Positions 63,263-64,000 of a DNA stretch of 64,000 nucleotides are shown here, one piece after another. The stretch is from Devosia epidermidihirudinis. GTDB taxonomy: Bacteria > Pseudomonadota > Alphaproteobacteria > Rhizobiales > Devosiaceae. The position numbers and the translations under genes are program-made. Numbering within the stretch: the first letter of the stretch is position 1; each line of letters begins with the position of its first letter. Under the pieces are notes generated by a model that saw nothing but the letters and a program-made list of their open reading frames with translations, was not told the DNA's origin and made no database searches. Location of the stretch: NCBI RefSeq assembly GCF_000971295.1, contig NZ_LANJ01000046.1, forward strand, positions 1-64,000, in the 5' to 3' direction.

Positions 63263-64000
63263 CTACCGCTTGAACAGCACGCCGCCCAGCCAGCCGGTGA
63301 CCAGCGCCAGAAGCACGCAGATGATGCCGTAGAGCAGCGGCTGCTGTACTGCAGACAGCGCCAGGAACCGTTCGAAGCCAATCTTGCGCACCGAGAAGCC
63401 CTCGGACTTGCGCGCGATGATTTCGCCGTTCTTGAACACATAGGTCAGCGCGATATAGGGGCCCGGTGGGGCATTGCTCGGCAGGGTCAGGCGCGCCGAA
63501 TAGAAGTTGTCCGACAGGAAGTTGACGCCATTTTCCTGAATGCCGAACAGGCCTTCCTCGGTCATCAGCCGCACCAGTTCGCGGCCGAAAACGGCGCTCT
63601 TCCACCAGTCGACGCCACTGGGCATCAGCGTATGCGCCTCGGGCAGGATGTAGTTGGTGGTAAGGGTCGTGACGTCGGTGATGTCCTTAAGCCGTGCACT
63701 GGCCAAGACATGGAAATAGCTCGGGAAATTCTTGTATTCGACCTGATCTGTATTGAGCCAGATGCCGAAATTGTGGGTCTTTTGCCGCGCCACCCGGTTC
63801 TGGGTTGGGCCAAGCACCACCACGATGGTCTGGAATGGTCCTTCGACAACCTTCTCGGTCGAACCGGCATCGGGCATGATCTGGCCGAAAAAGCTCATGC
63901 GCTCGCCGTCAAAGCTCGAGGTGATCTCCACCGTGTCGTTCGATACCTGGGACACAAGGCGGGCCGCGTGGGCCGGCGCCACCAGTCCAAACAGGATCGC
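63263..64000 (-). CDS. TIGR02186-family membrane-anchored protein, 5' end beyond the window
   Basis: At least 245 codons; the coding frame is open to the window edge, reading ILFGLVAPAHAARLVSQ, the end of a signal peptide cleaved after AHA. The exported domain includes VEITSSFDGERMSFFG, GPFQTIVVVLGP, KTHNFGIWLNTDQVEY and LPSNAPPGPYIALTYVFKNG. It ends with a single C-terminal helix (YGIICVLLALVTGWLGGVLF). This pattern fits the alphaproteobacterial TIGR02186 proteins, usually next to a TauE/SafE permease and involved in sulfur compound export by context; the partner would be to the right. Confidence 0.8.
   Translation of the reverse strand, partial: AILFGLVAPAHAARLVSQVSNDTVEITSSFDGERMSFFGQIMPDAGSTEKVVEGPFQTIVVVLGPTQNRVARQKTHNFGIWLNTDQVEYKNFPSYFHVLASARLKDITDVTTLTTNYILPEAHTLMPSGVDWWKSAVFGRELVRLMTEEGLFGIQENGVNFLSDNFYSARLTLPSNAPPGPYIALTYVFKNGEIIARKSEGFSVRKIGFERFLALSAVQQPLLYGIICVLLALVTGWLGGVLFKR

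Overview
The window is GC-rich chromosomal DNA from an alphaproteobacterium of the Hyphomicrobiales (Rhizobiales) type, plausibly Devosia or a near relative. The order-level call rests on a GcrA cell-cycle regulator, a class I lysyl-tRNA synthetase, an argD-argF-hslO run, a double-domain dCTP deaminase beside a SAM-II-controlled metZ, an Mrp/Pha antiporter with fused A and B subunits, and iron-type TGA-N9-TCA boxes of the kind RirA binds. The genus is inference only. Gene density is high, with many 1-4 base overlaps, and the gaps are full of short palindromic repeats.

Layout. 0.4-7.6 kb: ppk2, a PhoR-like kinase, a small VOC protein, gcrA, then argD-argF-hslO. 7.8-9.7 kb: a membrane glycosyltransferase. 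9.7-17.6 kb: a siderophore/haem-type iron uptake locus with two iron-box promoters. It encodes four binding proteins (two Tat-dependent), a siderophore-interacting reductase, two permeases and one ATPase. 17.6-29.3 kb: a long minus-strand array starting with an IclR regulator. It continues through L-rhamnose mutarotase, a rhamnonate-dehydratase-like enolase, an aldo/keto reductase, an SDR and a peptide-class ABC transporter, and ends with a class V aminotransferase and a GntR/FCD regulator. This looks like import and non-phosphorylative oxidation of a 6-deoxy-sugar or a conjugate of it.

29.6-32.6 kb: an AceE-like ThDP enzyme divergent from an Lrp regulator. 32.6-36.0 kb: Ku and three-domain LigD (bacterial end joining). 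36.2-42.2 kb: the six-gene Mrp antiporter. 42.3-44.7 kb: UDP-glucose dehydrogenase plus an epimerase (UDP-uronate supply). 44.8-47.8 kb: two exported proteins (DUF4139, phosphodiester glycosidase). 47.8-50.9 kb: tRNA-Gly(CCC), an orphan AbrB-like protein, dcd, and a SAM-II riboswitch with terminator ahead of metZ. 51-57 kb: an amino-acid-type binding protein, TerB-like protein, lysK, an AAC(6')-like acetyltransferase coupled to an S24 repressor, and DUF952-pyrD. 57.2-64 kb: MATE exporter, P-loop kinase, DUF6460, an Lhr-type helicase with PdeM phosphoesterase, and a truncated TIGR02186 protein. Three copies of a ~110-120 bp palindromic element lie between these last genes.

No phage, transposase, CRISPR array or plasmid functions were seen. 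The most rewarding signals are regulatory: the SAM-II/antiterminator/terminator arrangement at metZ, the paired iron boxes with a 12-codon coupled leader ORF, the IclR triple half-site, a GANTC cluster over the gcrA start, and a mobile-looking repeat that supplies the ribosome binding site of the helicase gene.
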